A stretch of 49,215 nucleotides of DNA, taken from assembly GCA_949294845.1 (NCBI GenBank), contig CASFJH010000045.1, positions 1 to 49,215 of the forward strand, in the 5' to 3' direction. Position numbers and translations under genes: made by a program. This document shows positions 8,630 through 18,415 of this stretch, piece by piece (the first letter of the stretch is position 1; each line of letters opens with the position of its first letter). The notes under the pieces are model-generated. The model was given only the letters and a program-made list of their open reading frames with translations. It was not told the DNA's origin and ran no database searches. The DNA is from an uncultured Bacillota bacterium. Lineage in GTDB: Bacteria; Bacillota; Clostridia; Christensenellales; Pumilibacteraceae.

Positions 8630-9931
8630 CTATGTCAGACGTATTAAGGCAATATCTGCATCTCCGATCTGATTGCCGCAGTCTTCTCCGTAGAGCGCTT
8701 CCGCAACGATTACGAGCCCGTCGCGGGTTTTCAGCCACAAACATTTAAGCGTTTCGACCTTCAGTTCGAGCGTTTGTGCGGTCGGTCCGAGCGAGAGTAT
8801 TACCGTTTTATCGGCGGACGAGCACAAAAGGTTAGTGTACTCGCCCCGATTGTATTGCGCGTGCGCAGCCGTTAAAGTATTTGCTTGGGGTACCGAGCCG
8901 ATATAATTGAGCGCGCCGTCAAGCGTATACAGCTTGGACATATCGTCCTGTTTATGAACGTAAGCGTAGATATTTTCGTCCGAGACGAAAAGCTTGCCGG
9001 AGGAGCATTCGGCCGAATTGAGATATATCTTTTTAGCGGCTTCGTATTTTTCGTTTACGGTTAAAATATCCGCGTTTCCGTCTGAAAGTATCAGTGCGGC
9101 GAAGCCGTTTTCGTAAGGTATTACGTCGCAAGCGCGATAACCTCCTTCTGTAGTGATATCGTAGTAGAGCGGACTTCCTGTCGCCGCGACAATGAGCGAC
9201 ATACACTGCACCGCGCCGAAGTCGAAGTTTACGGCGACGACCGTTCTATCGGGGAAAGCGAACGAATCGATATATTGAATACGCGCCGATCTGGCCAGAA
9301 CCCGTGAAGAAATTTTTTTGAGCGACCGGTCGTATTTTATTATTTTAAGCGAGTCTGCGCCGGTTTCGCCGTCGTTTACCGCTGTGATCACGGTATACCC
9401 GTCGTCGGTCAGTAATATGTCGCGCACGCGTTCGTTTTCGTCTCCGTAGAGTGGAGTTTCGTTTACCGCGGCGAGATCGAAATCTATAAGGCGCAGTCGT
9501 ACAGGATTTGCCAGCCCCAACAGAAAGCCGTCGTCATGGAGCGAAACGGCAGTTATTTCCGCCGTTTCGCAGAAACTTTCGGTGACGCCCTTATCGGACA
9601 GCGTCGCTATAAATCCGCGAAGGCCGGAGCCTTGCGCGAAATCGCAGTCGGAAGATTCGGTGTTGCCGAAGATCACGATTCTGTCGTCGAGACTGAATGC
9701 GGCTAAGAGAGATTCTTTGCCTGTTCCGCCTATTCTGGTCTCCCACAGAATGTTCTCGTTAAGGGACGGCCGCGGATCGCGCGATGTTTCCCATGCTTGC
9801 GCTTCGTTTCCCGACGCGGGTACAGAAGCGCTGAAAACGCCCGCCGCCCACATACAAAGCGCAAGAGTTGCCGTAATGATCGACATTACCGACAGAATTA
9901 TTATCTGTCTTTTGTTAAGCAGTTTGTTCAT
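8630..9931 (-). CDS. Secreted or membrane-anchored beta-propeller-like protein
   Basis: The 433-aa product has an N-terminal hydrophobic segment (residues about 10-34) with no lipobox, so it is a signal anchor or Sec signal. The rest is rich in short beta-strand repeats with DDG and GG turns (for example ILLTDDGYTVITAV), typical of a WD/PQQ-like propeller. No enzymatic motif is visible and no function can be assigned. It is convergent with the hprK operon, 34 nt away, and lies 53 nt downstream of murG. Its start codon sits 6 nt after a TATAAT box, predicting a leaderless transcript separate from murG. Confidence 0.7.
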   Translation of the reverse strand: MNKLLNKRQIIILSVMSIITATLALCMWAAGVFSASVPASGNEAQAWETSRDPRPSLNENILWETRIGGTGKESLLAAFSLDDRIVIFGNTESSDCDFAQGSGLRGFIATLSDKGVTESFCETAEITAVSLHDDGFLLGLANPVRLRLIDFDLAAVNETPLYGDENERVRDILLTDDGYTVITAVNDGETGADSLKIIKYDRSLKKISSRVLARSARIQYIDSFAFPDRTVVAVNFDFGAVQCMSLIVAATGSPLYYDITTEGGYRACDVIPYENGFAALILSDGNADILTVNEKYEAAKKIYLNSAECSSGKLFVSDENIYAYVHKQDDMSKLYTLDGALNYIGSVPQANTLTAAHAQYNRGEYTNLLCSSADKTVILSLGPTAQTLELKVETLKCLWLKTRDGLVIVAEALYGEDCGNQIGDADIALIRLT

Positions 9932-9937
9932 AATCCG

Positions 9938-9943
9938 ATTATA
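9938..9943 (-). promoter_or_regulatory. -10 element of the secreted propeller gene, predicted leaderless
   Basis: On the minus strand, TATAAT is followed by CGGATT and then the ATG, exactly 6 nt. The -35 region is weak. There is no Shine-Dalgarno sequence before the ATG. Confidence 0.65.
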
Positions 9944-9984
9944 TACCGTATTACACGATACATAATCGGGTATTTTGCCGAAAT

Positions 9985-11040
9985 TCAGCGTTTTGTGTCC
10001 AAAATTTCGATGATTCTATCCGCTATGTCTTTTGTTCCGTCAATGCCTTTTGCGTGGGACAGTGCGGCGGTATATGCGCTCCTCCCGCGGTAAAGTTTGT
10101 CTACGGCGCGCACCAGGGTCTCCGGGGTAAGCTCTGACTGATCGAGTTTATATCCGTAGCCTCTGGCTTCAAAATACCGTGCGTTGGCCACCTGATCGCC
10201 GCGCGACGCACCGCCGGCCGGCAGCGGTATGATGAGAGAGGGGATCTTAAGCGCGGCAAGCTCGAAAAGCACTCCCGATCCGCCTCGGGTAACCGCTATG
10301 TCGGAGAGGGCGAACAGGTCTTCAATACGTTCGGTGAAACCGATCGGCCTGTAGCGCGGATTGACCGCGGCGCTTGGCGGATTTCCCGCGCCTGTGACGT
10401 GTATAACGTTGAAAAACTCGCACAGCACGTCTACGCAGCCGTATACGCATTCGTTTATCGCCTTGGCGCCGGTTGAGCCGCCTATTATTAAAAGAGTGGG
10501 CGCGTCAGCGGAAAGCTTCATGTCCGCTCGCGCTCGGTCGGCGTTACCGTTATACAGCGAGCGTCTGATGAGCGAGCCGGTAAACACGCCGTTTTTTATT
10601 TTGGCCGCGGTATCGGAAAATGACGTGAAAACCGCTTGGGCTTTGCCTGCGGTCAGCCTGTTTGCAAGGCCGGGAGTCAGATCGCTCTCGTGCGCGAAAA
10701 CGGGGCATTTTGCCGCCATTGTCACCGGCAGCGCGACGTAGCCGCCTTTGGAAAAAACCGCAGACGGGGCGATTTCGCGCAGGATTTTTCCGGCCGCGGC
10801 TTTCGCTTTGAGCAGCTTGAACGGAACGCCGACGTTTGACAGCTTGCGGCTGCGGTCAAGCTTGACCGTCGGTATCGGGTGGTATACGAATCCCGCGTTT
10901 TCCGCCAGTTTTTTTTCAATGCCGTCTATGCTGCCGATATAGTGCAGCTCGAATTTGTCTTTCAGATAATACGCCAATGCGATATTGGGTATGACGTGAC
11001 CGGCCGTGCCGCCGCCGGTAAAAACAAACGTATCTTTCAT
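9985..11040 (-). CDS. murG: UDP-GlcNAc:lipid I GlcNAc-transferase MurG
   Basis: MurG adds GlcNAc to lipid I, making lipid II for peptidoglycan at the inner face of the membrane. The product is 351 aa, normal length, GT28 family, GT-B fold. Visible landmarks are the N-terminal glycine loop TGGGTAGHVIPN, SKGGYVALP, HESDLTPGLANRL, and the C-terminal donor-site block IGGSTGAKAINE with VTRGGSGVLFELAAL. The HESDLTPG form differs from the classical HEQNxxPG version and is seen in a Firmicutes branch of the family. It stands apart from any mra/div cluster. A short leader of about 14 nt contains GAGGA. Confidence 0.9.
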   Translation of the reverse strand: MKDTFVFTGGGTAGHVIPNIALAYYLKDKFELHYIGSIDGIEKKLAENAGFVYHPIPTVKLDRSRKLSNVGVPFKLLKAKAAAGKILREIAPSAVFSKGGYVALPVTMAAKCPVFAHESDLTPGLANRLTAGKAQAVFTSFSDTAAKIKNGVFTGSLIRRSLYNGNADRARADMKLSADAPTLLIIGGSTGAKAINECVYGCVDVLCEFFNVIHVTGAGNPPSAAVNPRYRPIGFTERIEDLFALSDIAVTRGGSGVLFELAALKIPSLIIPLPAGGASRGDQVANARYFEARGYGYKLDQSELTPETLVRAVDKLYRGRSAYTAALSHAKGIDGTKDIADRIIEILDTKR

Positions 11041-11068
11041 TGACTTTTCCTCACAATGCGATTATACT
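11040..11068 (+). promoter_or_regulatory. Divergent promoter for the 11123 hydrolase
   Basis: TTGACT (11040-11045), 17 bp, TATACT (11063-11068). The -35 overlaps the murG start codon, and the -10 overlaps the murG -10 on the other strand. Confidence 0.75.
11061..11066 (-). promoter_or_regulatory. -10 element of murG
   Basis: TATAAT on the minus strand, predicting a start near 11054 and a 14-nt leader. No clear -35 is visible. It occupies the same bases as the forward TATACT. Confidence 0.6.
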
Positions 11069-11122
11069 AATATTAATATGGATGTACGGCGCAAAATAAA
11101 ACCGCGAGGAAAGGATAAATAA

Positions 11123-12022
11123 ATGGAAAAGCTTTTGTATGAGGGTTTCGATGGCAAAAAAATAAGTATGGCGGTCTGGGGCGGCGTGGAGCGGCCGATC
11201 GGAACGATCCAGATCATACACGGAATGTCCGAGCATATTGCGCGTTACGGCAAAGCAGCAGAATTTCTTAATTCGCGCGGATTTATTGTTGCAGGCGACG
11301 ATCACCGCGCTCACGGCGAGACCGACCGCGACGCGCTGGGGCTTGCCGGAGAAGGCGACCTGTTTGAGAAAACCGTATCGGACGAGCGCGGTATATCGCA
11401 GCTGCTGAAGGAGAGATACGGACTGCCGCTTGTCGTCTTGGGGCACAGTTACGGTTCGTTCGTATTGCAGAGATATCTTACCGGAGGGAGTAACGGATTA
11501 GCCGGGTGCGTGCTTTGCGGTTCCGCGTTCATGAGCGGAATTCAGGTAACAGCCGGAAGGATTCTTGCGGATATGAAATCGCGTTCGCATAAAGACGAGC
11601 CTGGCACACTGTTCGTCAGAATGACGTTCGACGCCTACGATAAGAAATTCGGTAAAGAGGCGGGCGCATGGCTCAACCGCGACGGCGTCGAGGTGGAGGC
11701 TTACAAGTCCGATCCGCTGTGCGGTTTCGCGTGTTCCAACGGATTTTACAAATACTTCTTCCGCGGGCTTAAAAGCATTGCCGACGAAGGCTTCGCTTCT
11801 GCGGGCGCGCATCTTCCCGTTATGATATTATCCGGTTCGGACGACTGCGTGGGCGGCCGCGGCAAGCTGGTCAAAAAACTGGCGGAAAAACTGCGTAAGG
11901 ACGGTCTCAATCCGGAAGTTAAACTGTATCCGGAGGCAAGACACGAGCTTGCTTTCGAATTGTGCCGTGAAACGTTCTTAAATGACGTCGCCGATTTTGC
12001 GACGCGGTGTTGTCGTTGCTGA
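11123..12022 (+). CDS. Alpha/beta hydrolase, monoacylglycerol lipase/lysophospholipase type
   Basis: The 299-aa cytosolic protein has a serine aminopeptidase S33 (Hydrolase_4) layout: IIHGMSEHIARY near residue 35, DDHRAHGET, nucleophile elbow GHSYGS, LSGSDDCVGG carrying the acid, and EARHELAFE with the catalytic His. This points to a lipase or esterase acting on monoacylglycerols or lysophospholipids; the natural substrate is not determined by sequence. AGGAAAGGA before the ATG is a good ribosome binding site. It is monocistronic, with its own consensus promoter facing murG. Confidence 0.85.
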   Translation: MEKLLYEGFDGKKISMAVWGGVERPIGTIQIIHGMSEHIARYGKAAEFLNSRGFIVAGDDHRAHGETDRDALGLAGEGDLFEKTVSDERGISQLLKERYGLPLVVLGHSYGSFVLQRYLTGGSNGLAGCVLCGSAFMSGIQVTAGRILADMKSRSHKDEPGTLFVRMTFDAYDKKFGKEAGAWLNRDGVEVEAYKSDPLCGFACSNGFYKYFFRGLKSIADEGFASAGAHLPVMILSGSDDCVGGRGKLVKKLAEKLRKDGLNPEVKLYPEARHELAFELCRETFLNDVADFATRCCRC

Positions 12023-12122
12023 ATATTATTCATTTATGTGCATAAAAATTCGCAAATATCGGAGAGAGGCTGCGACAGTTAAAAAAAACGAAAAGTTTTT
12101 GCATAAATATAGATAAAAATAC

Positions 12123-12151
12123 TTGTTTTAAAACCCCCTTTATGGTATAAT
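12123..12151 (+). promoter_or_regulatory. parE-parC promoter
   Basis: TTGTTT (12123-12128), 17 bp, TATAAT (12146-12151) with extended -10 TG at 12143. The expected start is near 12158, giving a 45-nt leader. Confidence 0.8.
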
Positions 12152-12175
12152 ATTGATTATACGGAAGGGGGTTTT
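12130..12175. promoter_or_regulatory. Nested dyad over the parE promoter
   Basis: Outer arms AAAACCCCCTT (12130-12140) and AAGGGGGTTTT (12165-12175) are a perfect 11-bp inverted repeat. Inside them GTATAAT (12145-12151) and ATTATAC (12156-12162) form a second perfect 7-bp repeat that contains the -10 box. Only the right half is transcribed from the predicted start, so for parE this is a DNA-level signal. It could also end transcripts arriving from the upstream hydrolase, since the outer stem is followed by T-rich sequence. Confidence 0.65.
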
Positions 12176-12202
12176 CCTTTCGTCAATCACGGAGGTAGAG
12201 CA

Positions 12203-14170
12203 TTGGCGGCACAACATGATTATAACGCCGGCGATATACGCGTTCTCGAAGGCCTTGACGCGGTCAGACTGCGGCCGGGTATGTATATCGGCACGACCGG
12301 CGTAAAAGGTCTGCATCACATTCTTTGGGAAATCGTTGACAATTCAATGGACGAATTGGCTAACGGCTACGGGTCGACGATATGGGTTACGCTTCATGTG
12401 GACGGGTCCGTATCCGTCGGCGACGACGGACGCGGAATACCGGTCGATCTTCATCCGCAGCTCGGCGTATCGGGTGTGGAGGTCGTATTTACACAGCTGC
12501 ACGCGGGCGGCAAATTCGATAATGAGAATTATGCTCATTCGGGCGGTCTGCACGGCGTAGGCGCGTCGGTCACAAACGCGCTTTCCGAATGGGTTACGGT
12601 GGAAGTATATAAAAACGGCACGACATACCGCATCGAGTTCGAGACTCGGGAGGTGGACGGCAAGCTTAAGGGCGGCGTTCCCAAATACCACCTTTTCGAT
12701 ACCGGTATAAAGACGGATAAGCACGGCAGTTATGTGCGGTTCAAGCCGGATAAGCGCATTTTCGAGACTACCGTATTCAATATAGATACCATTGCGCGCC
12801 GTCTTAAGGAACTGGCTTTTCTTAACAAGGGCGCGCGCATCGTCCTGACTGACGAAAGGACAGCCGGCAGTCCGCCGGTCAAGCGCGAATATTGCTATGA
12901 GGGCGGCCTGATAGATTTTGTCAAATACCTTAACGAGACCAAGCAGCCGGCTTTTCCCGAACCGGTGCTTATAGGCGGCGAAAAGGACAATATCTCCATG
13001 CAGCTCGCTTTTCAGTATACCGACGCGTACACTGACAACATATTTTCATATGTTAACAATATTCCTACGACGGAGGGCGGCACGCACGAAACGGGGTTCA
13101 AAACCGCGCTGACCAAGGTGTTCAACGATCTTGCGCGCAAAACGGGCGTTCTGAAGGAGAAGGACGCAAACCTTCTGGGCGACGACTACCGCGAAGGACT
13201 TACTGCGGTTTTATCTGTGCAGATGCAGAACGTGCAGTTCGAGGGGCAGACAAAGACAAAGCTGGGCAATCCGGAAGCCCGTATTGCCATCGAGTATATA
13301 GTCAACTCGGAACTGGCGGCATTTTTCGACGACGCAAAAAATAAGACCATAGCCGAAACGATTCTCAAAAAAGCGGTGCTGGCCGCCAAGGTGCGCGAAG
13401 CCGCGCGTAAGGAAAAAGAGATCACGCGGCAGAAAAACAGTATCGAAAACTTCAATCTTGTGGGCAAACTGTCGAGCTGTACCGGCAAGAAACCCGAACT
13501 TAACGAGCTTTTCATCGTTGAGGGCGACAGCGCCGGCGGCACTTGTAAACAGGCGCGCAACAGGTCTTTTCAGGCGATACTGCCGCTGCGCGGCAAACCG
13601 CTTAACGCGGAGAAAAAACGTATCGATCAGGTTCTCGTTAACGAGGAAATCAGGACGATTATCTCCGCTTTGGGAAGCGGCATAGGCGAGGATTTCAACG
13701 TCGAGAACCTTAACTATCATAAAGTGATAATACTGTCCGACGCGGACCAGGACGGCGCGCATATTCGCGCTATACTTCTGACGTTCTTCTTCAGGTACAT
13801 GAAAGATCTGATAAACGAAGGCCATGTGTATATCGGTATGCCGCCGCTTTACAAGATTGAGCGTAAAGACAAGGTGGAATACCTTTACGACGACGATGCG
13901 CTCGAAGAGGCCAAAACGCGTTTCGGCCGCGGAGCTTTAATTCAGAGATACAAAGGACTGGGCGAGATGAACGCAGAACAGCTTTGGGAGACGACTATGG
14001 ATCCGTCAAGGCGCACGCTCGTACAGGTTACGATAGAGGACGCGGCTACTGCCGAAATGCTGGTATCCACGCTGATGGGAGACGCGATCGATCTGCGCAA
14101 GGCGTATATTGTCGAGCACGCCAATTTCAACCGCGAGGACAACTTCAAAGCAGCGGAGGATGAAAGATGA
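12203..14170 (+). CDS. parE: DNA topoisomerase IV subunit B (ParE/GyrB family)
   Basis: This is the ATPase subunit of a type IIA topoisomerase, 655 aa. The start is TTG, supported by GGAGG (12191-12195) 7 nt upstream; the nearby ATG at 12216 is out of frame. GHKL motifs visible are [17 protein letters not shown] and [18 protein letters not shown]. The TOPRIM metal site is EGDSAGG and [10 protein letters not shown] call it ParE rather than GyrB because its partner gene lacks a canonical GyrA box; a GyrB label cannot be fully excluded without comparison to the rest of the genome. The gene overlaps parC by 4 nt and is driven by the promoter with the nested dyad. Confidence 0.85.
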   Translation: MAAQHDYNAGDIRVLEGLDAVRLRPGMYIGTTGVKGLHHILWEIVDNSMDELANGYGSTIWVTLHVDGSVSVGDDGRGIPVDLHPQLGVSGVEVVFTQLHAGGKFDNENYAHSGGLHGVGASVTNALSEWVTVEVYKNGTTYRIEFETREVDGKLKGGVPKYHLFDTGIKTDKHGSYVRFKPDKRIFETTVFNIDTIARRLKELAFLNKGARIVLTDERTAGSPPVKREYCYEGGLIDFVKYLNETKQPAFPEPVLIGGEKDNISMQLAFQYTDAYTDNIFSYVNNIPTTEGGTHETGFKTALTKVFNDLARKTGVLKEKDANLLGDDYREGLTAVLSVQMQNVQFEGQTKTKLGNPEARIAIEYIVNSELAAFFDDAKNKTIAETILKKAVLAAKVREAARKEKEITRQKNSIENFNLVGKLSSCTGKKPELNELFIVEGDSAGGTCKQARNRSFQAILPLRGKPLNAEKKRIDQVLVNEEIRTIISALGSGIGEDFNVENLNYHKVIILSDADQDGAHIRAILLTFFFRYMKDLINEGHVYIGMPPLYKIERKDKVEYLYDDDALEEAKTRFGRGALIQRYKGLGEMNAEQLWETTMDPSRRTLVQVTIEDAATAEMLVSTLMGDAIDLRKAYIVEHANFNREDNFKAAEDER

Positions 14171-16605
14171 GCGAAGACAATACCCGGATTATAGTCCGGA
14201 ACATGGAAGAAGTGATGCACGATTCGATGATGCCGTATTCGGAGCACGTTATACTCGATCGTGCGTTGCCGCGCGTTGAGGACGGACTCAAGCCCGTTCA
14301 GCGCCGCATACTTTACACTATGCACGAGCTGGGTATCACGCCGGATAAGCCTTACAGGAAGTCTGCGCGCGTCGTCGGCGACTGCTTAGGTAAATATCAT
14401 CCTCACGGCGACACGTCGATATATTACGCAATGGTGCGTATGGCGCAGCCTTTCTCGATGGGGGCGACGCTCATAGACGGACACGGAAACTTCGGCTCGG
14501 TCGACGGCGACGGCGCGGCGGCTATGCGTTATACTGAAGTGCGCATGACTCCGCTCGCGCTCGAATTGCTGCGCGATCTTGAAAAGAACACTGTCAAATG
14601 GCGCTGCAATTTCGACGATACCAGAATGGAACCGGATATTCTTCCGGGGAGGTTTCCCAACCTGCTCGTAAACGGCGCCAGCGGCATTGCCGTAGGTCTT
14701 GCGACGAACATCCCGCCGCACAACCTTGCCGAAACCATAGACGGAGTAGTGGCTTACATCGACAATCCGCGCATAAAGCTCAAGGATATGATGAAGGTCA
14801 TAAAAGGGCCGGATTTTCCTACCGGAGGCTATATAATAGGCGTCGATGAGCTGACTAAGGCATACGAAACCGGTCGCGGCAAGATAACGCTTCGCGCCAA
14901 AGTTCATATAGAGAATGGCGACAACGATAAAAAGATAATAGTAATAGACGAGCTTCCTTATCAGGTAAATAAAGCGCAGCTGCTGGAAAACATACTTAAA
15001 TTGCGCGAGGACAAAAAGGGGATACTGACCGGAATAAGCGAGATTGCCGACGAGTCCGACCGCGGCGGTATGCGCGCGGTAATAAAGGTTAAACGCGACT
15101 GCGATCCCAAGCCGATACTGGATATGCTGTTCAAGCATACAAATCTTTCGGTATCTTTCGGCATAAATATGGTGGCGATAGCCGACGGCAAGCCTCAGCA
15201 GATGGGGCTGCTCGATATAATATCGTATTACGTCGATTATCAGAGACAGGTCATCTTAAGGCGAACCAGATTCGAGCTTGACGAAAAGAAGGAGCGCGAG
15301 CACATTCTGGAAGGGCTGGTGATAGCCGTCCGCAACATAGACGAAGTCATTAAAATTATCAAGACCAGTCAGTCCACTACCGAAGCGCGCGACAGATTGC
15401 GTAAGCGTTTCGAGCTGTCCGAGCGTCAGGCTCAGGCGATCCTCGATCTCCGTTTGGCGCGCCTGACGCATCTCGAGGTGTTCAAGCTGGAGAAGGAGCT
15501 CGAAGACGTGCGCGCGGAAATTGCCCGCCTTACCGCCATAGTCGGAAGCAAGACTTTGCAGATGAATCTGGTAAAGTCCGAACTTCTGCAGATACGCAAG
15601 GCGTACAAATCGGCGCGTCGGTCGAATATTCTGGGCGCAACGGAAGATTACAGCGTTCCCAGCGACAGCGACGAAAAGCCGATTGAGGATTTCATGGTGG
15701 CATGCAACGCGCTCGGCAATCTTAAGAGAATGCCGCTCAAACATTTCTCCATGGCGACGAAAGAGTTCACCGAGTCGTCCAGCAAAAACGAGATATGCAG
15801 CTGCATAGTAAAAGCCAGGACAAACGACAGGGTGTACTGCTTTACCAATCTCGGAAATTGCTATAAAGTCGACGTCGACTCCATACCCGACGGTAAGTGG
15901 AGAGAAAAAGGACTGCCTTTTAAATCGGTCGTAAAGGAAGCTTTGCCCGACGAGCGAGTGGTTTATATGGCGACAATCGAGGACGCTCTTCCCAAAGGCA
16001 ACCTGCTTTTCTATACGCGCGACGGAATGGTTAAAAAATCGCCTTGGAGCGAATACGGCGTGGTCAAAAGTTCTTTCCAGGCAATAAAGCTGCGCGAAGG
16101 CGACCAAGTCATCGGAATGGAAGAGGAGCAGCCCGGATGCACGCTGCTGTTCGTTACGCATAACGGAATGTGTCTCAACGCCGATATGTCCGATATTCCC
16201 TCTCAGGGAAGAGTCGCCGGCGGCGTAAAGGGAATCTCTTTAAGCGACGGCGACAGCTGCGCGTTTATAAGACAGGTGACAGGCGACGGGGAAGTCGCTC
16301 TGCTTACCGACAGGGGATACTGCAAGCGCGTGCTCGTAGCGCAGCTCGACGTTATGGCGCGTTACCGTAAAGGCGTTAAGATTATCGACTTCGGAAAAAA
16401 GACAAACGGATCCGGCCTTGTGTTCGTCGGATATGTAAAAGAGCCGTATACGGTTATAATCGAACTGGACGGAGATTATATGTCGGCATATTCTACAGAG
16501 CTCTTCCCTATAGAAAACCGCACTAACTCCGGCCGCGCCCTGATAAAGGGCAAGTCGACGGTTACGTCCTGCATGATATACAGGGACAAGGCGTTCAACG
16601 GCTGA
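14167..16605 (+). CDS. parC: DNA topoisomerase IV subunit A (ParC/GyrA family)
   Basis: This is the DNA breakage-reunion subunit, 812 aa, starting in an ATGA overlap with parE. It begins with the clostridial ParC-type block ([20 protein letters not shown]). The catalytic Tyr is in AAMRYTE. The C-terminal beta-pinwheel has [10 protein letters not shown] where gyrase has QRRGGxG, so chromosome decatenation rather than supercoiling is the likely role. At the quinolone-determining region [17 protein letters not shown], Thr and Tyr stand where E. coli GyrA has Ser83 and Asp87. A strong terminator follows at 16721. Confidence 0.87.
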   Translation: MSEDNTRIIVRNMEEVMHDSMMPYSEHVILDRALPRVEDGLKPVQRRILYTMHELGITPDKPYRKSARVVGDCLGKYHPHGDTSIYYAMVRMAQPFSMGATLIDGHGNFGSVDGDGAAAMRYTEVRMTPLALELLRDLEKNTVKWRCNFDDTRMEPDILPGRFPNLLVNGASGIAVGLATNIPPHNLAETIDGVVAYIDNPRIKLKDMMKVIKGPDFPTGGYIIGVDELTKAYETGRGKITLRAKVHIENGDNDKKIIVIDELPYQVNKAQLLENILKLREDKKGILTGISEIADESDRGGMRAVIKVKRDCDPKPILDMLFKHTNLSVSFGINMVAIADGKPQQMGLLDIISYYVDYQRQVILRRTRFELDEKKEREHILEGLVIAVRNIDEVIKIIKTSQSTTEARDRLRKRFELSERQAQAILDLRLARLTHLEVFKLEKELEDVRAEIARLTAIVGSKTLQMNLVKSELLQIRKAYKSARRSNILGATEDYSVPSDSDEKPIEDFMVACNALGNLKRMPLKHFSMATKEFTESSSKNEICSCIVKARTNDRVYCFTNLGNCYKVDVDSIPDGKWREKGLPFKSVVKEALPDERVVYMATIEDALPKGNLLFYTRDGMVKKSPWSEYGVVKSSFQAIKLREGDQVIGMEEEQPGCTLLFVTHNGMCLNADMSDIPSQGRVAGGVKGISLSDGDSCAFIRQVTGDGEVALLTDRGYCKRVLVAQLDVMARYRKGVKIIDFGKKTNGSGLVFVGYVKEPYTVIIELDGDYMSAYSTELFPIENRTNSGRALIKGKSTVTSCMIYRDKAFNG

Positions 16606-16720
16606 TGACTGTAAACGCGTAAGCCGTTGCGCCTTTTGCACAGGTATATCCGCTTTGCGCACGGTTTCCTGACATAAGCGGACTTATACGGTAAAAGCGC
16701 GGCGACAGCGTCGTGCCGCC

Positions 16721-16765
16721 AAAAGCACAGGGGCAAGCCGAAAAAGGCTTGTCCCTGTGCTTTTT
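16721..16765 (+). terminator. Rho-independent terminator of parE-parC
   Basis: A 19-bp stem (16721-16739 with 16746-16764, one G-U pair) has the 6-nt loop GAAAAA and ends in TTTTT. It begins with AAAA, so it may also work in the other direction. Confidence 0.9.
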
Positions 16766-16778
16766 AATCCCGATGAAC

Positions 16779-16984
16779 GAGTAAAATATCTGTTTAAAAC
16801 AACGTTTCGCGTTTTTGAATAAAATCAGTTTTTAAGAAATTGTTTTACGGTTGCGGGAGAAACCGCTTATAAAAAGACGTTTCTCGGTTTAGGTAAAATC
16901 ATCTTCAAGACATCTTTTCGCGGTTCGGCGTAAAATCAAAGTCTAACATATCGTTCCGCGGAGGAAAATTGCGGTTTTAAGCTT
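16779..16984. repeat. Degenerate tandem repeats, period about 35-39 bp
   Basis: Five recognisable units start near 16801, 16838, 16877, 16912 and 16950, with a weaker trace before them. They share a pattern close to CGTTTCGCGGTTT, then GGTAAAATCA, then a CTTTAAGA-like tail. The copies have diverged strongly. No open frame of note runs through the region, which lies between two convergent operons. Confidence 0.5.
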
Positions 16985-17006
16985 TCAAAATCGGGATATT
17001 CCGATT
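16985..17006 (-). terminator. Probable terminator of marR-cysE-cysS
   Basis: On the minus strand AATCGG (17006-17001) and CCGATT (16994-16989) form a 6-bp stem with a 6-nt loop, followed by a short T-run. It lies 20 nt after the cysS stop. Confidence 0.5.
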
Positions 17007-17026
17007 ATTCGGCGCCGGAGAGGGAA

Positions 17027-18415
17027 TTACAGTTTGCTCAGCGTGTAGCCGTCTTTAGAATCGGCAATTGCCCAGCCTTCGGCCTTGAGCCTGTCGCGCA
17101 GTCTGTCGCTCGTTGCCCAGTCTTTATTCTTTCTTGCCGTTAAGCGCTCCTCCGCAATTTTGCGGATTTCTTCCGGTACGTCGTCGCTATGCTCCTGAAC
17201 GGGCGCGGCCGCGTCCAGCGAGAGCCCCAGCACCTTGTCGAATTCGAGCGCGGCGGTATAGAGATCCCTTGCCGGCTCGTTTTTGAGCATTGTCCAAAGC
17301 ACTCCGAGCGCGAGCGGAATATTGAGATCGTCGTTGATAGCGTCGTAAAACTCGGCGCGGTATTTTTCCGTCAAGCCGTTCGAGTCGGTTTTTTCGGAGA
17401 TCTTGCAGGCGTAAACGAGTGCCAGCAGCCTGTCGTATGCGGTCTGCGCCGCGCTGAGCCCTTCAAAAGTAAAGTTAAGCTTTTTACGGTAATGGGCGTT
17501 GAGGCAGAAGTATCTGAAAGAGAGCGGACGGTAGCCGCGCTCGGCAAGCTGGGAGAGGGTGTAGGTATTGCCGAGCGATTTGCTCATCTTGCCTCCGTCG
17601 ACAAGCATAAATTCGCCGTGCATCCAGTAATTGACGGTTTTATGCCCAACAAGCGATTCACTCTGGGCGATCTCGTTTTCGTGATGAATGGGGATATGAT
17701 CGACTCCTCCGGTATGAATATCGAGCGTGTCGCCGAGAAACTTCCGGCTCATAGTCGAACATTCTATATGCCAGCCGGGGTAACCCATGCCCCAAGGCGA
17801 CGGCCACTGCATGATATGTTCTTTCGGCGCCTTTTTCCACAGCGCGAAATCGGCGGGGTGACGCTTTTCGGAGTTGACTTCGACGCGCGCGCCGGCGATC
17901 TGATCGTCGAGGTTAAGGCGGCTGAGACGTCCGTAAGAAGGAAATTTGGATATATCGAAATAAATGCCGTCGCTTGTTTCGTAGGCATAGCCTTTCTCTT
18001 CCAGTCCCTTTACGAATTCGATCATATCGGGGATATTATCGGTGGCCTTCGCAACGATTTCGGGCGCGGCGATATTGAGCGACGCTATATCTTTCATAAA
18101 CACGTCGGTATAAAAAGCGGCTATCTCCTCGGGCGATTTCTTCTGCTCTGCGGCGGCCTTGGCCATCTTGTCCTCGCCGTCGTCGGCATCGGACATAAGG
18201 TGTCCTACGTCCGTAATATTCATTACGCCTTTCAAAGCGTACCCGTCGGCGGCCAGCACTCTGCGCAGAATGTCCATAAAAATGTATGTGCGCAGGTTTC
18301 CTATGTGCGCGAAATTATAGACGGTAGGGCCGCACGAATACATGGTGACGATATGCGGATCAATCGGTTTGAACTCTTCTTTCTGTCTGGACAGCGTGTT
18401 ATAAATTTTCAGCAT
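17027..18415 (-). CDS. cysS: Cysteinyl-tRNA synthetase
   Basis: Class I aminoacyl-tRNA synthetase charging tRNA-Cys, 462 aa. The start was set at ATG 18415 (MLKIYNTLSRQKEEF), which has AAGGA 8 nt upstream; a longer frame begins at 18511 but adds a basic, non-homologous stretch inside cysE. Visible motifs are CGPTVYNFAHIGNLRT (Zn ligand Cys and the HIGH-type HIGN), HIECSTM and HTGGVDHIPIHHENE (Zn site), and KMSKSLGN. It overlaps cysE by 7 nt. The cysE-cysS pairing is common in Firmicutes and ties cysteine synthesis to its use. Confidence 0.97.
   Translation of the reverse strand: MLKIYNTLSRQKEEFKPIDPHIVTMYSCGPTVYNFAHIGNLRTYIFMDILRRVLAADGYALKGVMNITDVGHLMSDADDGEDKMAKAAAEQKKSPEEIAAFYTDVFMKDIASLNIAAPEIVAKATDNIPDMIEFVKGLEEKGYAYETSDGIYFDISKFPSYGRLSRLNLDDQIAGARVEVNSEKRHPADFALWKKAPKEHIMQWPSPWGMGYPGWHIECSTMSRKFLGDTLDIHTGGVDHIPIHHENEIAQSESLVGHKTVNYWMHGEFMLVDGGKMSKSLGNTYTLSQLAERGYRPLSFRYFCLNAHYRKKLNFTFEGLSAAQTAYDRLLALVYACKISEKTDSNGLTEKYRAEFYDAINDDLNIPLALGVLWTMLKNEPARDLYTAALEFDKVLGLSLDAAAPVQEHSDDVPEEIRKIAEERLTARKNKDWATSDRLRDRLKAEGWAIADSKDGYTLSKL

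Noticed and set aside
12130..12175. Treating the parE dyad only as a terminator
   Set aside because: The loop would be 24 nt and contains a complete extended -10 box, so an operator or topology role is at least as likely; termination is kept as an alternative.
16801..16984. Possible CRISPR array between parC and cysS
   Set aside because: The whole unit is loosely repeated, with no identical repeats separated by unique spacers, and no cas gene is nearby.
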